Source: Bedellia somnulentella (Eukaryota > Arthropoda > Insecta > Lepidoptera > Bedelliidae). Taken from it: a stretch of DNA of 64,000 nt. The notes under the pieces were generated by a model. It was not told where the DNA came from, ran no database searches, and saw only the letters and a program-made list of their open reading frames with translations. Shown one piece after another: positions 11,228 through 22,340 of this stretch. The DNA lies in NCBI GenBank assembly GCA_963576735.1, contig OY755174.1, forward strand, positions 8,184,001-8,248,000, read 5' to 3'. Position numbers and translations under genes: made by a program. Positions within the stretch are counted from its first letter, which is position 1. Each line of letters begins with the position of its first letter.

Positions 11228-11510
11228 TTGATTTACCAGTCCTAGGTTCATTTGAATTCCCGTAGTTAAATTGTGCAAAGTATGACGTTTTCTCCTATAG
11301 CTATCTTGTATTAACTTCTAACTCAAACTTGCATAGTGTTTTAGCCGAAGAGCATCCTGATTCTGATATCCTATAGTACAGATAATATGGTGTCAGTTTC
11401 TTCCGAGTTATATAATTTAAAAGGCGCAAACTTAGTGCAAACTTCTGGGCACCGGTGACACATTGACTTTCCGTTAGTGCTGTTCAAGATGACTAAATGA
11501 TCCGAGTTTT

Positions 11511-11650
11511 ACGCCCGATTTCTGAATTGAGTATTCCAGCTGAGAACAACTAAAATATCGTTCTGTCGCATTGAAATCTTAACAACTGAATGAGACAAAA
11601 CTATACTTAAGTCGTTCTCAGTTTGAATACTCAATTCAGAAATCGGGCGT
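11511..11650. mobile_element. 140 bp MITE-3
   Basis: ACGCCCGATTTCTGAATTGA at the left and its reverse complement at the right form ~37 bp terminal inverted repeats. The spacer is under 70 bp. An orthologous, slightly shortened copy is at 50150-50275 in unit 2, so it predates the duplication. A MITE class cannot be set from the ends. Confidence 0.8.
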
Positions 11651-12025
11651 TAAAGTGATATAAATATATCATGGCTATATATCTAAATTCACTTTCCTCG
11701 TCCAAAATTTAAGATAAATACCAGAACCAATAATAATCATTACAATCATCAATAGACTACTTCTGTGAAGGAATATATTTTCCCAAGTATCGACACTACC
11801 CCTTTCTGTGCTGCCTTTATCCATCGAATTCCCGTGACCTTCATTCAGTTACCGGTAACCTTGTGACCCACACTGCGTCTGTAGGAACGTGACTGCTGAT
11901 CTAGAAGTTGCAATCTCTAGCGGAAATCAAATAATAATATATTGATACACTTGTGGAGAGATATTGTTACTTGGGCACGTATTACTTTGTCGATTTTATT
12001 AAAAAATAATAGGTGTTAAAACATT
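11651..12025. other. Shared backbone
   Basis: No gene is seen. The sequence aligns with 50672-51030 of unit 2. The TGATATAAATAT at ~11655 is the unoccupied target of the SINE-B that sits at 50293 in unit 2. Confidence 0.5.
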
Positions 12026-12245
12026 GCTGTGTAGAGTCGGGTTTGGAATAGTACTAATAGGCTTCAGAATAGGCAACAGGGTATTAGGGCTTTTTAAGCG
12101 AATGTTGGGCGACGCGGTTGGAGACCCCAGCAACCTTTATATTAATTACAAACTTTTCCTCAGTCAACTTCCATAACATAAAGAATTTATAATTCTGAAG
12201 CACTGGCTTACCCTTTTATGGATTTATAGCCTTGTAGGTATGTAT
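12026..12245 (+). mobile_element. SINE-A, old, shared with unit 2
   Basis: GCTGTGTAGAGTCGGGTTTG, GACGCGGTTGGAGACCCC and TTATAGCCTTGTAGGTATGT mark a diverged SINE-A. The orthologue is 51032-51269, so it was present before the duplication. Confidence 0.7.
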
Positions 12246-12335
12246 TTAAAAATACATGAAACAAACAACATGATGTAGCTATATTTAATTATTCCTAATA
12301 TTATTTTTATTTCTACATAGTATGGCATCACTCAA

Positions 12336-12521
12336 ATGTACAGAACCTGTCATAAGTGTCAGCAACAAATTAGGACTGTTTTAATGAGGTGTTGGAAACT
12401 ACCAAGAGCTAACATTGGTTGTGAGTATGAGCATGTAGTAAGTAATACATTTTTGATGGACTTATTAGTGTCAACTATTACCGGGTTTGAGGATATAAGG
12501 TCATATTTAAATTTAATTTAG
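12336..12521 (+). other. Cys-rich short open frame, copy 1
   Basis: A 61-codon frame starts MYRTCHKCQQQIRTVLMRCW. A nearly identical frame is at 51741-51929, but the C-termini differ through an indel (TITGFEDIRSY against TITGFRGGEEV). That is not what selection on a protein would leave. No family is recognised; it is probably backbone. Confidence 0.2.
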
Positions 12522-12561
12522 GATTTTGTAGACATAACAATATTTTAAAGAATAACTCAAA

Positions 12562-12830
12562 CCGTATATCTCCGAAGGGGTTGGCAGAGGTACTAATACT
12601 TCGGAAAATCACGTGACAATAAAACCTGGTGTTCAAAGTACCCACGTTTTGCTTGGACAGTGTACTCACGTGATAGGAGGCGGGCCTTCCGCCGTTTTGG
12701 TACGAAAACACTGTCACATGACTTAGTACAATGGTTAAATAAAACTTAGTCATGTAGGTTTCCTTACGATATTTTCCCTCACTGTTAACAACCATGATAA
12801 ATTAACCACACATATGACTTTAGAAAAATA
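12562..12830 (-). mobile_element. SINE-B, 5'-truncated
   Basis: CTCCGAAGGGGTTGGCAGAG, CACGTGATAGGAGGCGGGCC and ACAACCATGATAAATTAACC match the SINE-B body. It stops before the tRNA-like head, as expected from incomplete reverse transcription. It is more diverged than the unit 2 copies. Confidence 0.75.
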
Positions 12831-12930
12831 ATTTAAATTTACCGACTTTCACTTCAGATACCTGTCATTTTAAGAGCTATCTCAATTTCTATTGAAGTTA
12901 ACATCTGCTATAATAGATAATTAAGATAAT

Positions 12931-14088
12931 AACCAGAAAGCTTTTGACACCGTCTCTATTCCTTTGCTCGTGGAAGTCTTAGAATTGCTAGGATTTCGTG
13001 GAGTGCCATTAGAACTTCTAACTAATTTTCTCTCTGATAGGAGACAATGTGTCAAAATAGGCGGGGTCATCAGTGATGAACAACCAGTAGGCTTCGGCGT
13101 TCCTCAGGGCAGTATTTTGGGCCCGACTCTCTTCCTCATTTATATTAATAAACTGTCCTCCCTAGAGATTGGTGGTAAAATACTGTCGTATGCTGATGAT
13201 ACTGCACTGATTTTCTCTGGAAAATCTTGGGAGGATACCTTCAATACTGCTCAAAAGGGCATGGATATGGTTTCCACTTGGCTGGCTCAGAATTTACTAA
13301 CTCTAAACACAAACAAAACAAAATACATCCCTTTTGCAATAAGAAATAATAATCTTCCCAAGTCAGATTTATCCATAACCGTACATTCCCCAGGTTGCCT
13401 CTCTCTTGCTACTTGTGCATGTGATGCTATTGAAAGGAACACAGAGATTAAATACTTAGGCGTCATCGATCAATCGATCAGAATTTGAACTTCAATAGCC
13501 ACATTGAGCAACTATGCACCCGTGTAAGCAAGCTAATTCATATTTTTAAAAACTTAAGGCATATAATGCGTTTTGATCTTCTGAAGCGCATTTACATTTC
13601 GCTTTGTCAGTGCATATTAACTTACTGCATAACGTCTTGGGGAGGATCTCAAAAGACAAAATTCTTGCGGCTAGAAAGGGCTCAACGAGCTCTTCTTAAG
13701 GTAGCTTCGTTCAAACCGTTTTTATTTCCTACTCGGCTCCTATATTCAAACGTTGAAGTCCTTACAGTCCGACAACTTTTTGTTCTTTCAGTTATCCAAC
13801 AACAGCACATGATTACGCCATACAATACAGACGTGTTGACTAAGCGAAGATCAGACTTAGTTTGCGCAAAAAAGAAATTTAATACCTATTTCAGCCATAG
13901 GTCTTTCCTGTTTTTGGGTCCACATTTGTACAATTATTCAATAGGCTTTTGCAAATTTATGGATTAAATAACTACGACTGTAAATTCAGAGTAAGGGAAT
14001 GGCTCAGTAAATTAACTTACGATGAAACTGAATATTTGCTGAAAGTAGTTAAATAAATAAAAAAATAATCATAACTTATTCTTGGACC

Positions 14089-14120
<32 letters not shown>

Positions 14121-14525
14121 ACGTATGTGTATATGTAATTATGTATATGTATATATCAGTCTCGCACTGAATCAAACACATATGCATAGACACATACATA
14201 CACACGCACACACACACACACACACACACAAACACGCACACACACATACAAGCCCAAATGCCCTTACCTATTCTGTAAACATTTTTATAATTATATATAT
14301 TGTTTCTAATATTGTTTTTTAATTTTAATTTTAGATTTTAATTTTTAACTTAATGTTTTTTAATTTTACTTGTTCTGTCATGTAACTTACGCCAATATGT
14401 ATTATTAGTTTACTACTTATACTAAGTTTACAGGGCTTTGCCCTTTTTTAGGGAGTAGGCTTTATGTAGTAATTATAAGTTGTTTTTGATTTGAAATAAA
14501 CATTATTATTTTTATTATTTTTTTA
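12931..14525 (+). pseudogene. 5'-truncated CR1/Jockey-type LINE
   Basis: Translation starts inside the reverse transcriptase at KAFDTVSIPLL and includes VPQGSILGPTLFLIYIN and the catalytic SYADDTAL box. It is colinear with 20165-21300 of the CR1-type LINE but clearly a different copy or subfamily. An 8 bp duplication ATCGATCA (13465-13480) shifts the frame near codon 168 of the first frame. A second shift lies near 13950, after which the frame closes at about 14055. The 3' UTR holds a TA/CA microsatellite and ends with AATAAACATTATTATTTTTA and an AT-rich tail. It is absent from unit 2 and so inserted in unit 1 after the duplication. Confidence 0.85.
14088..14242. repeat. TA/TG/CA microsatellite in the LINE 3' UTR
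   Basis: A (TA)n run is followed by TGTATATG-type repeats and then (CA)n. A similar CA-then-TA array lies just after the stop of the truncated LINE at 38346-38412, so this placement may be a feature of these LINE 3' UTRs. Confidence 0.8.
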
Positions 14526-16790
14526 TTGAGACTCGCACTCCGCCCACAGAAGTCGTCTTACAAAATAGTCATAGCTTAATTTATCAAACAAACACTATCA
14601 GGCACAAGTAACACAAAATAGCTTAACTCATTTCACTTCGCCAGACGTTAACCAAACCAGTAAGACTGAGCGGTAACATAGAAATTCTAAATCAGGTCTC
14701 TCAAAATGATCTCTAGACATGTACTCTCAAGTGACTTGGTTTGAATTGCATGTGGTTTCGTTGCTCCGTTTGGGAATCTACAGTGAACTTCATTATTTAT
14801 TCGTACATACATATTTGACCTGGCATGTTGTTGTGAAGTAATTTCGGTAACACACCAGTTTCATTTGATATTTTTATTATGATACTACTTTTAACTTTAA
14901 TTATATGTATTTTATATAAAAAAACATAAAAGGTTAGGCGCAGATGAGACATACTAATGTATATGGTACTTACAATGCGTTTTTCAGTACTATTCAAGCT
15001 TATTCTTACACTGCGCATAGTAATTAAGCGACCAAATTTATTTATGAGGCCCATAGCGCCTTTTTTAGTTGAGTTCACACACAATAATTACTACTAAGTC
15101 TTGCTACCAAACTTGACTTATTCACATTGTTTACACAAAGCAAAATCTGTATTAAAGGGATCGACAACCCCTAGTTCTCGTAATATGCCACTAACACCAA
15201 TTTGAAAGTCTATATTTAGTCGTGAAACTAAATAGCCCATTCAAAAATTTGAGCAGAAATTTCCTCTACTAATGTGCATGACCATATCAAACTATTTTCG
15301 AATGGCCAGGGTGGTAAAATGGGGAATGGCAACTTTATGAGAGCCATCATTTTAAAATTAACCGTATTCTTACTATACCCCGAAATCGCATTCTCCTTAT
15401 GGGTTTCAACATTTGCATTTTTATTGCTTCTTAAGCTGCGTCTAACAAACTTTGTATTTGTGGAGCGCGGGGGCGTTTATTGAGGATTTATTCAAGCATT
15501 ACCAGATTAGGATGATTTAAGCTGCGCTAGTCTTTTCATCACATTCTTTTCTTGCAGACAAAGATTTTACAAAGATTGCTACAACCAATGCAATTTAAAA
15601 AGAATAATGTTTATATTCTTAAATATAATTTGCTGTAAGTCTTTTGACTCAAAAGTTTTGAGTATACATTTAAACTTGAGATGTTTAAGCCAAAAATGTA
15701 CGTTTCCCTCTCAGATTTTTACGATGATTCAGAAATATAACAAAGACAATCACTGTCATCATAGATACTATGTTTTCTCTTTAGAGTATTTTATAATACT
15801 TCTAGAATTAATTCCATGCATTAGGGAACTCCTTTTCCACCGTTGCCGATGAGATTATTGTGATTAAAAACAACAGCTTTACAGCACTATTAGGTGAAAG
15901 AGAAGTTGAAACTATAATAGAATATAGTTTCGAATAATTAAAAAAATAAATTTCAAAGTATAAAACTTTCTGGCGGAACTAGAATCAAACGGAAATCCTT
16001 AAGTTAAGACTTACTTTATCTCCCTATTTTTTAGACTTAGTTAATAAGTACCAAAATCCAAACCTGTCTCATTTGTATTGATTGAAAATCACAATTACGA
16101 CTCTAATACGATTTGCATGCATTTTATCTCTTCAGTTTCAAAACAAAAGCATCAGAGACAGCTAGGCGACTTTAAATTCAATTTCGTTTAATTGAGTTGT
16201 GAAAAGCTCAGTTTGAAAGGGGATCCGCAAATCCATTGTCTTCGGAGCTTAAATGAAAAGAAAAAATACTGTTATGGCTGTCATTAAAACGAAATGTAAT
16301 TAATTTTTTCAACGAAATTCGACACTCCGTTTGTTGACACGATACAATGAACTTTTTTCCCAGTTGATGCTGAGAAATGTTTTCATTAAACAAAATGGCA
16401 CAGACAGACACAAGATTTCTAATAAATTACAAACATACATCACAGTTTAAGCGACAAAAGCAATTCGTGAAAACCACGTGATGCAAATAAGATGGAATTT
16501 AATAAAAAGTGGAATGGTTGAACGTACGGAGTGCTTGCGATAAGTACTAAATTTGAGAAATGAGCTCACATCGACTTTGCGTCCGCTCTGGGAGAGAAAT
16601 TGCAAGCCATTTGTTATTCACGCAGACATATTTTGGACAGAACAAATCGGCATCCGCCAAGGCTTACATAAAAATCTAAGCAATTATACGTCCTAGGCCA
16701 ACCTACGTCAACCTTTTTCCAGTTGACATATATTAAACAATTATCGCTTTAACCTTTGCTGTTAAAATTTGTAGTCTGGCAGGGTTATAT
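14526..16790. other. Shared backbone without recognisable genes
   Basis: It aligns to 54800-57220 with only scattered mismatches, especially 15900-16700 against 56350-57140. Unit 2 has a SINE-A inserted at 54880-55141 that is absent here. Short frames (15274-15483, 15607-15852) are not preserved in the other copy. No gene is supported. Confidence 0.55.
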
Positions 16791-16794
16791 AGCT

Positions 16795-16819
16795 CAGCTG
16801 ATTATCATATAATCAGCTG
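16795..16819. other. Perfect hairpin at the LINE 5' end
   Basis: CAGCTGATTAT and ATAATCAGCTG form an 11 bp perfect stem with loop CAT. It lies three bases inside the inferred left boundary of the 9.0 kb insertion. That would place it at the extreme 5' end of the LINE transcript, where internal promoters usually lie. A function is inference only. Confidence 0.5.
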
Positions 16820-16991
16820 ATTGGACGGAATAACAATACGAGACGTCAATGTCTTTTCTCACCCATTGACAGCGTTCCTAATCAGTCATTCATCCCATCA
16901 ATCAAACCACAGAGTGATTTTAGCGGTAGACTTATAATCGAATCAAATTGTACTACTCGATTTGTGTGGCCATACTTGCATTACTATCAAA

Positions 16992-18137
16992 ATGGTCAAA
17001 TGTAATAAGTGTGAACTTACTGTCCTTAGTAAAGAAAAACTAGCGTGTGTTCGCAAGTCGTGTCCTGCCATTTTTCATTATAAATGCATGGGTTTTACAC
17101 AGGAAACAGCTAAAAAGCAGGCTTCTTCATGGTACTGTTCTAATTGTAAAGCTGACTACTGTTATGCATGCAACGAATTTACCGAAGAAAATGATGGAAT
17201 TAAATGTAAATCTTGTGCCTCTTTGTATCATGTATTATGCGTTGGTCTCACTACAAATGCCAAGTCTGATCATGACTGGGATTGCCCAAATTGTAAAAAT
17301 TCTATGCCTAAATCTGACAACTCAAATACACCTATCAAGCCGCAAACAATCGTAAAGGACACTTCAAATCAAATTAAAGCAACGGACACTTTAACTGCAT
17401 TCATGAATGAAATGAGAGAAATGTTTAAAGAATTTCGGATAAAGCAAGAAAAGAGTTACAACGAACTCAAATCATCCCTTCAAGAAATGACAAAACAAAA
17501 TGCTAGTCTAAATGAGTCAATGATTTTTATGTCAAAACAATATGACGATCTTAACAAAAGACTAAATGCATGGGATGTTGAAAAGAAAAATAACCTTGCA
17601 TACATCCAAACCTTGGAAAATAAAATTGAGTACTTGGAGAAAAACAACAGGGCTTCAAGTGCTGAAATAAGAAACGTCATACCTAAAAAAAAGGAATCTA
17701 AAGAAGATTTGCTGGATTTAATTTGTCAAATCAGTAAAGCAGTGAATATGCCAATTCAGCGATCGGAGGTGCGGGATGTCTTTCGTACATCTACAAAGAA
17801 TGAAACCAACAAACCCATTATTGTAGACTTCACATCGGTGCTGCTGAAGGACAAACTATTAGAAGCAGTTAAGCAGTATAATCGTAATCACAAAAATGAT
17901 ATGTTGAATTCACAAAAACTAAACCTTGATGGTCCAAAAACACCGATTTTCATATCAGAGAACCTTACTCCGAAAATGAGAAGATTGTTTTTCCTAGCTC
18001 GTGATGAAGCAAAAACAAGTGGATATAACTACTGTTGGAGTTCTTATGGTAGGATTTATTTGCGAAAGAAAGAAGGTACTCCGGCAATCAAAATTGAATC
18101 GGAAGAACATATTATGCATTTAAAGAAGCAGATCTGA
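16992..18137 (+). CDS. CR1-type LINE ORF1 protein: two PHD fingers, coiled coil, FP-like domain
   Basis: I place the start at the ATG of 16992 (context ATCAAAATGG); an upstream in-frame extension lacks an ATG. The 381-residue product has two complete C4HC3 PHD-type fingers: C4, C7, C19, C24, H29, C32, C49, C52, then C57, C60, C72, C75, H80, C83, C98, C101. Charged heptad-like coiled coil covers about 130-225. The C-terminal ~150 residues (start KEDLLDLICQISKAVNMP) resemble the C-terminal domain shared by insect LINE ORF1 proteins and the baculovirus FP protein family. ORF1 proteins of this kind bind element RNA and act as chaperones in the retrotransposition particle. The frame is uninterrupted, and ORF2 follows after 208 bases. 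Confidence 0.9.
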   Translation: MVKCNKCELTVLSKEKLACVRKSCPAIFHYKCMGFTQETAKKQASSWYCSNCKADYCYACNEFTEENDGIKCKSCASLYHVLCVGLTTNAKSDHDWDCPNCKNSMPKSDNSNTPIKPQTIVKDTSNQIKATDTLTAFMNEMREMFKEFRIKQEKSYNELKSSLQEMTKQNASLNESMIFMSKQYDDLNKRLNAWDVEKKNNLAYIQTLENKIEYLEKNNRASSAEIRNVIPKKKESKEDLLDLICQISKAVNMPIQRSEVRDVFRTSTKNETNKPIIVDFTSVLLKDKLLEAVKQYNRNHKNDMLNSQKLNLDGPKTPIFISENLTPKMRRLFFLARDEAKTSGYNYCWSSYGRIYLRKKEGTPAIKIESEEHIMHLKKQI

Positions 18138-18345
18138 CTAGATTTTTACCCTATGCTTTATTTTAGAATAACTCTATTTAAACTTATTTCTTTAATTTTT
18201 TGCGTATCAAACTACACATATACTCTAAACACACTACAAAGACTTACACAAAATACACGTCCAATACATTCTGAATTACCTATTGATTACATCTTTTTAT
18301 ATAAAGGACTTAAGTTGGGTCATTTCAAATATTGTTTAGATATTA

Positions 18346-21300
18346 ATGGCTAATTTTGATAATATCGCAAATGATATCGACAAATTGTCTTTCTCGGATG
18401 CTATTCAGTGTGATGTGGAAGAATGCAAAAGGTTTGTACCCACGTCTGATGGTCTGACTGTTTTAACCCAAAATATACGTAGCTTTAATTGTAATTTCAC
18501 AGGTTTTGAGGTTTTAATATCGAGATTGGATATTAATTGTGATATTCTGGTTTTCACCGAATGTTGGATGTCACACGTTTCCGTAATGCCCAACATCAAT
18601 GGCTATACCTCGTTTGCTACTGGCTTGAATCCAATACAAAATGATGGTGTTATAGTGTATATAAAGAATGCACTCACTTTTGTTGTAGAAGAAGTGATTA
18701 TAACTAACAGTAACTGTCTTGCCATAAAATTAAAGGGATCAGATACTACCATATTAGCTATTTATAGATCACCTTCATACTCAAATCTTGACCCATTTCT
18801 TTCTTCTCTTGATTCAGTTCTAAAACAATTTAACTCTTCCAAAACTATAGTTCTAACAGGGGATATAAATATAGACATATTATCATCGAACAATTCTACG
18901 GAGCAATACCTTTCACTTCTAGCGTCGCATGGATTGTTCCCATCTCACAATTTTGTTACTCGTGATGCTAGTGGCTCTTGCATTGACCATGTGTTTATAA
19001 GGACAAAAAAACCATCCATAACAGTTGTTGTTCACTCCTCTCTCACTGATCATAAATCAGTTGTATGGTTTCTTAAAAAAGATCAAAACCGCAATTACGT
19101 TATCTCTAAGCGTAATAAAATCAATTACGAAAACCTAAAAGAATCGATAAGCGAAATTGACTTTGAGCGTATTTTATCCCATTCTGATGCCAACACAGTC
19201 ATGACCCTCTTTGTTGATGAAATTAGGTCAGCTTTAGACAAAAACTCAACTACAGTTATTCTCTCCCAACGAAAGAAAATTATAAAGCCTTGGATAACTC
19301 CTGGGCTTCTAAGGTGTATTAGAAATCGCGATAAACTTCACAAAAAAGCAAAAGCCAATCCTGAAAATTTCATTGCCAAAGTGAAATACACTAGGTACAG
19401 AAATTTCTGCGGCAAGTTATTAAAAACTGTTAAACGTAATTATGATAGGAAATTAGTTGTAGAGGCTGGAAAAGATAGCAGAAAACTATGGAAAACTATA
19501 AAAAAAATAACTAATACTTCCAAGAACAATTCAATACCTAGTGAATTGCTAACAGTCTCTAATTCCCCTCAGGCCTCAGTTAATGCTGTCAATAAATATT
19601 TTGTCGAAATAGGTGAGACTCTAGCAAAAAATATAGCACCGTCTGTTCGGTCTGGTTCCGACTCATGTTCTGATTGGCCTGATACTTATAGTTCTACGCC
19701 TTACTCTTTTGTGCTTACGGAGACTAGTGAGAATGAAGTTAAAAACATAATATTAGGACTTAAGAATGAATCATCCGTAGGATGGGACCGAATTCCAAAT
19801 AGAATTATAAAAGAAAATGTAGAAAATCTAATCCACCCTCTTACCATTATATTTAATAGATGCTTGGCTCAGGGTATATTTCCAAAGTATTTGAAAAGAT
19901 CCGAAATTATTCCTATTTTTAAGACTGGTGATAAAGGCAAAATTTCCAATTACAGGCCTATATCATTACTTCCAGCCTTTTCAAAAATTTTGGAAAAGAT
20001 ACTCAATACCCGTCTAGTGAACTTTCTTGAAACGAATGGCTTACTATCTGTACATCAATATGGTTTTCGCAATTCCTTTTCAACAGATGATGCTGTCTCT
20101 GATCTGATAAATTTTGTAACATCTAACCTAGATAAGGGAAAAAAATGCCTTACTATCTTCCTCGATCTCGCAAAAGCATTTGACACGGTTTCCGTGCCCA
20201 TTCTTTTGCGTAAACTAGAGCGGATCGGTATCAGAGGTATGCAATTGGAATCGTTTACCGACTACTTGTCAAACAGATACCAATATGTTCGGCTAGGTTC
20301 ACACACGAGTCAGGACTCACATATCACACATGGCGTTCCGCAAGGTAGCATACTCGGCCCAACACTTTTCCTCATATATATAAATGATCTCCTAAAACTA
20401 AATTCGAAACATTGCAAAATAACATCTTATGCAGACGACACAGCTCTGAGTTTTTCCGCAGGGACTTGGGAGGAAACCTTTCGAATTGCACAAAAGGGAT
20501 TTGATGATGTACAAGAATGGCTGAAACAAAACAAACTCACGTTGAATAGCGAAAAAACCCTTTACTTAACATTTTCTATAAGAGAAACACCAGATCTACA
20601 ACTCGAACTATTGTCTCACAACTGCCACTCAACTTCATCAAGTCCCATGAATGGAGAGTGCTCTTGCATACCATTGTCAAGAGCAAAGTTTGTTAAATAT
20701 TTGGGTGTTTTGATTGACGAGAACATGTCTTTTAAGCAGCAGATACAGGCACTTACTAATAGAATACGTAAGCTCATTTATTTCTTTAAAACTTTAAGAC
20801 ATGTGGTTGAACCTCATATGCTTAAAAGAATTTATTATGCTATTTGTCAATCTTTATTTACATACTGTATTACATCTTGGGGTGGGTCGCCGAAAACAAC
20901 TCTAAAAAAACTTGAAGTCTCACAAAGAACCATATTAAAAGTATGTACATTTAAATCTTTTTTCTACCCAACCAATCTACTCTACGAATCATGCCAGGTT
21001 CTTAATGTGCGCCAACTTTTTGTTCTAAATGTCATAACAAAACAACACACTAGCATGGTCTATAATTCTAGTCTACTTGATAAGCGTCGAAATTATGCAG
21101 TTTGTAATAGATCACATAAAATCAGGACTACTTTTTCACGGAGATTCTTTCCATTTCTCGGGCCGTACCTTTATGACAAGATCAACAAGCTGACCAATAT
21201 TTACTCAATGAATAAATTTCTATGTAAGAAAATTGTAATTGATTGGCTGTTGAAACTTTCATACCATGATAGTGAAATGTTACTGGATGTAATTCAATAA
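18346..21300 (+). CDS. CR1-type LINE ORF2: endonuclease and reverse transcriptase
   Basis: A 984-codon uninterrupted frame starts at an ATG in context TATTAATGGC. The N-terminal apurinic-like endonuclease shows LTQNIRSF, FTECWM (E72), TGDINID (D173, N175) and SSLTDHKS (D235, H236). Reverse transcriptase blocks follow: GWDRIPNRI, YRPISLLPAF (Y536), LDLAKAFDTV, HGVPQGSILGPTLF and SYADDTAL (Y695, D697, D698). There is no RNase H domain. The protein nicks the target and primes cDNA synthesis on it. All visible catalytic residues are kept, so the coding region looks recently active. The 3' UTR is broken 40 bases downstream by a MITE. Confidence 0.95.
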   Translation: MANFDNIANDIDKLSFSDAIQCDVEECKRFVPTSDGLTVLTQNIRSFNCNFTGFEVLISRLDINCDILVFTECWMSHVSVMPNINGYTSFATGLNPIQNDGVIVYIKNALTFVVEEVIITNSNCLAIKLKGSDTTILAIYRSPSYSNLDPFLSSLDSVLKQFNSSKTIVLTGDINIDILSSNNSTEQYLSLLASHGLFPSHNFVTRDASGSCIDHVFIRTKKPSITVVVHSSLTDHKSVVWFLKKDQNRNYVISKRNKINYENLKESISEIDFERILSHSDANTVMTLFVDEIRSALDKNSTTVILSQRKKIIKPWITPGLLRCIRNRDKLHKKAKANPENFIAKVKYTRYRNFCGKLLKTVKRNYDRKLVVEAGKDSRKLWKTIKKITNTSKNNSIPSELLTVSNSPQASVNAVNKYFVEIGETLAKNIAPSVRSGSDSCSDWPDTYSSTPYSFVLTETSENEVKNIILGLKNESSVGWDRIPNRIIKENVENLIHPLTIIFNRCLAQGIFPKYLKRSEIIPIFKTGDKGKISNYRPISLLPAFSKILEKILNTRLVNFLETNGLLSVHQYGFRNSFSTDDAVSDLINFVTSNLDKGKKCLTIFLDLAKAFDTVSVPILLRKLERIGIRGMQLESFTDYLSNRYQYVRLGSHTSQDSHITHGVPQGSILGPTLFLIYINDLLKLNSKHCKITSYADDTALSFSAGTWEETFRIAQKGFDDVQEWLKQNKLTLNSEKTLYLTFSIRETPDLQLELLSHNCHSTSSSPMNGECSCIPLSRAKFVKYLGVLIDENMSFKQQIQALTNRIRKLIYFFKTLRHVVEPHMLKRIYYAICQSLFTYCITSWGGSPKTTLKKLEVSQRTILKVCTFKSFFYPTNLLYESCQVLNVRQLFVLNVITKQHTSMVYNSSLLDKRRNYAVCNRSHKIRTTFSRRFFPFLGPYLYDKINKLTNIYSMNKFLCKKIVIDWLLKLSYHDSEMLLDVIQ

Positions 21301-21340
21301 GTACTCACACAGAATCTTATTAATTTAATTTAAATATACA

Positions 21341-22042
21341 ATCCCACCAAAAACATTAAATGTAAAAAAATGCCAAGTCTCTCGATGCAGTTTTTCCATC
21401 TTAAAAAGTTTTGAGATCTCATAGAAGCCAAGTCCTATTCAAAATATTTCGTAGTTATAAATCAACATTTAGTAATTGTATCAATAGTTTTCTTTATATT
21501 ATAATTATAGTGACTTGGCAATGAGCACAAGAAGAAACAAATAAAACGGCATACTCGTATTTGGAGGAGTTGAAAGTTACACACACCGCATGCGTAAACA
21601 TTAATATCACAAAATTAATTTTCTTTTGGTTTATCCGTGTCGTCCCAACCGAATTTCGGCAACGGCAGTCAGTCTTAGTGCACTCTCGATTCATTTACTG
21701 TTATAAAGCGATGGCCCGTAAGGTATTCTTAATTATTGTATTGGAGCATGTAGTCGGTAGTGACCATCATGATTCACACATAACAAATAATCTGATCACT
21801 GGTCTCGTCAGTAACATTTGCATATAATTCCAGGCAGCAAGCAGCTTTTAATTTGTGCTCATTGCCAAGTCACTATAATTATATTATAAAGAAAACTATT
21901 GATACAATTACTAAATGTTGATTTATAACTACGAAATATTTTGAATAGGACTTGGCTTCTATGAGCTATCAAAACTTTTTAAGATGGAAAAACTGCATCG
22001 AGAGACTTGGCATTTTTTTACATTTAATGTTTTTGGTGGGAT
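21341..22042. mobile_element. 702 bp MITE-1 with ~190 bp terminal inverted repeats
   Basis: The ends ATCCCACCAAAAACATTAAA and its reverse complement at the right are perfect. Inverted homology runs from 21341 to about 21531 and from about 21851 to 22042, as far as the TTGTGCTCATTGCCAAGTC segment. The ~320 bp core has no transposase. The outer ATCCCACCAAAAACA and inner CCAAGTC motifs are shared with the smaller MITE-2 at 49611. The element lies in the LINE 3' UTR. No flanking duplication is obvious. Confidence 0.9.
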
Positions 22043-22157
22043 CTCATTTATTTTTTGTAATGCATTTCTTTCTTTTACTTTTAGGTGACCTCACAATTTC
22101 TTGGACGTCAGCTACTGCTTTGCTTAGAACCCATTCTCTATCTCTATCTCTTCTGTT

Positions 22158-22340
22158 TCATCTCTGAGGCTTCGTTACTTCTAAGGTAGACAAGTCTGGG
22201 CGATATATACTTCGGAGTCGATTATATTCAGCTATTGCTGTCTCCTGAGCTTTGATACTACTAAAATTCACATTTATTAAATGTAATCCACCCAAACTAG
22301 TCACTCTTGAAAGGGCCACGTATGCTTGTTTGACGACTGA
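22158..22340 (-). pseudogene. Helitron PIF1-like helicase C-terminus fragment
   Basis: The minus strand encodes VKQAYVALSRVTSLGGLHLI, continues INVNFSSIKA and EYNRLRSIYRPDLS, and ends in TGA at 22158-22160. AYVALSRVTSLxGLHLIN followed by an EYNRLR.YRPDL tail is the typical end of insect Helitron/PIF1-like helicases (motif VI region). About 60 codons survive; upstream sequence no longer encodes helicase. Helitrons transpose by rolling circle through a Rep-helicase protein, and only its last part is left here. It lies between MITE-1 and a run of foldback repeats in the 9.0 kb insertion. Confidence 0.75.

Noticed and set aside
14017..14322. Cys/Val-rich and His/Thr-rich frames on both strands
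   Set aside because: They are translations of the TA/CA microsatellite in a LINE 3' UTR.
21500..21830. Overlapping frames on both strands in the MITE-1 core
   Set aside because: They are short, overlapping and unrelated to any transposase; the core of a 702 bp MITE is expected to be non-coding.
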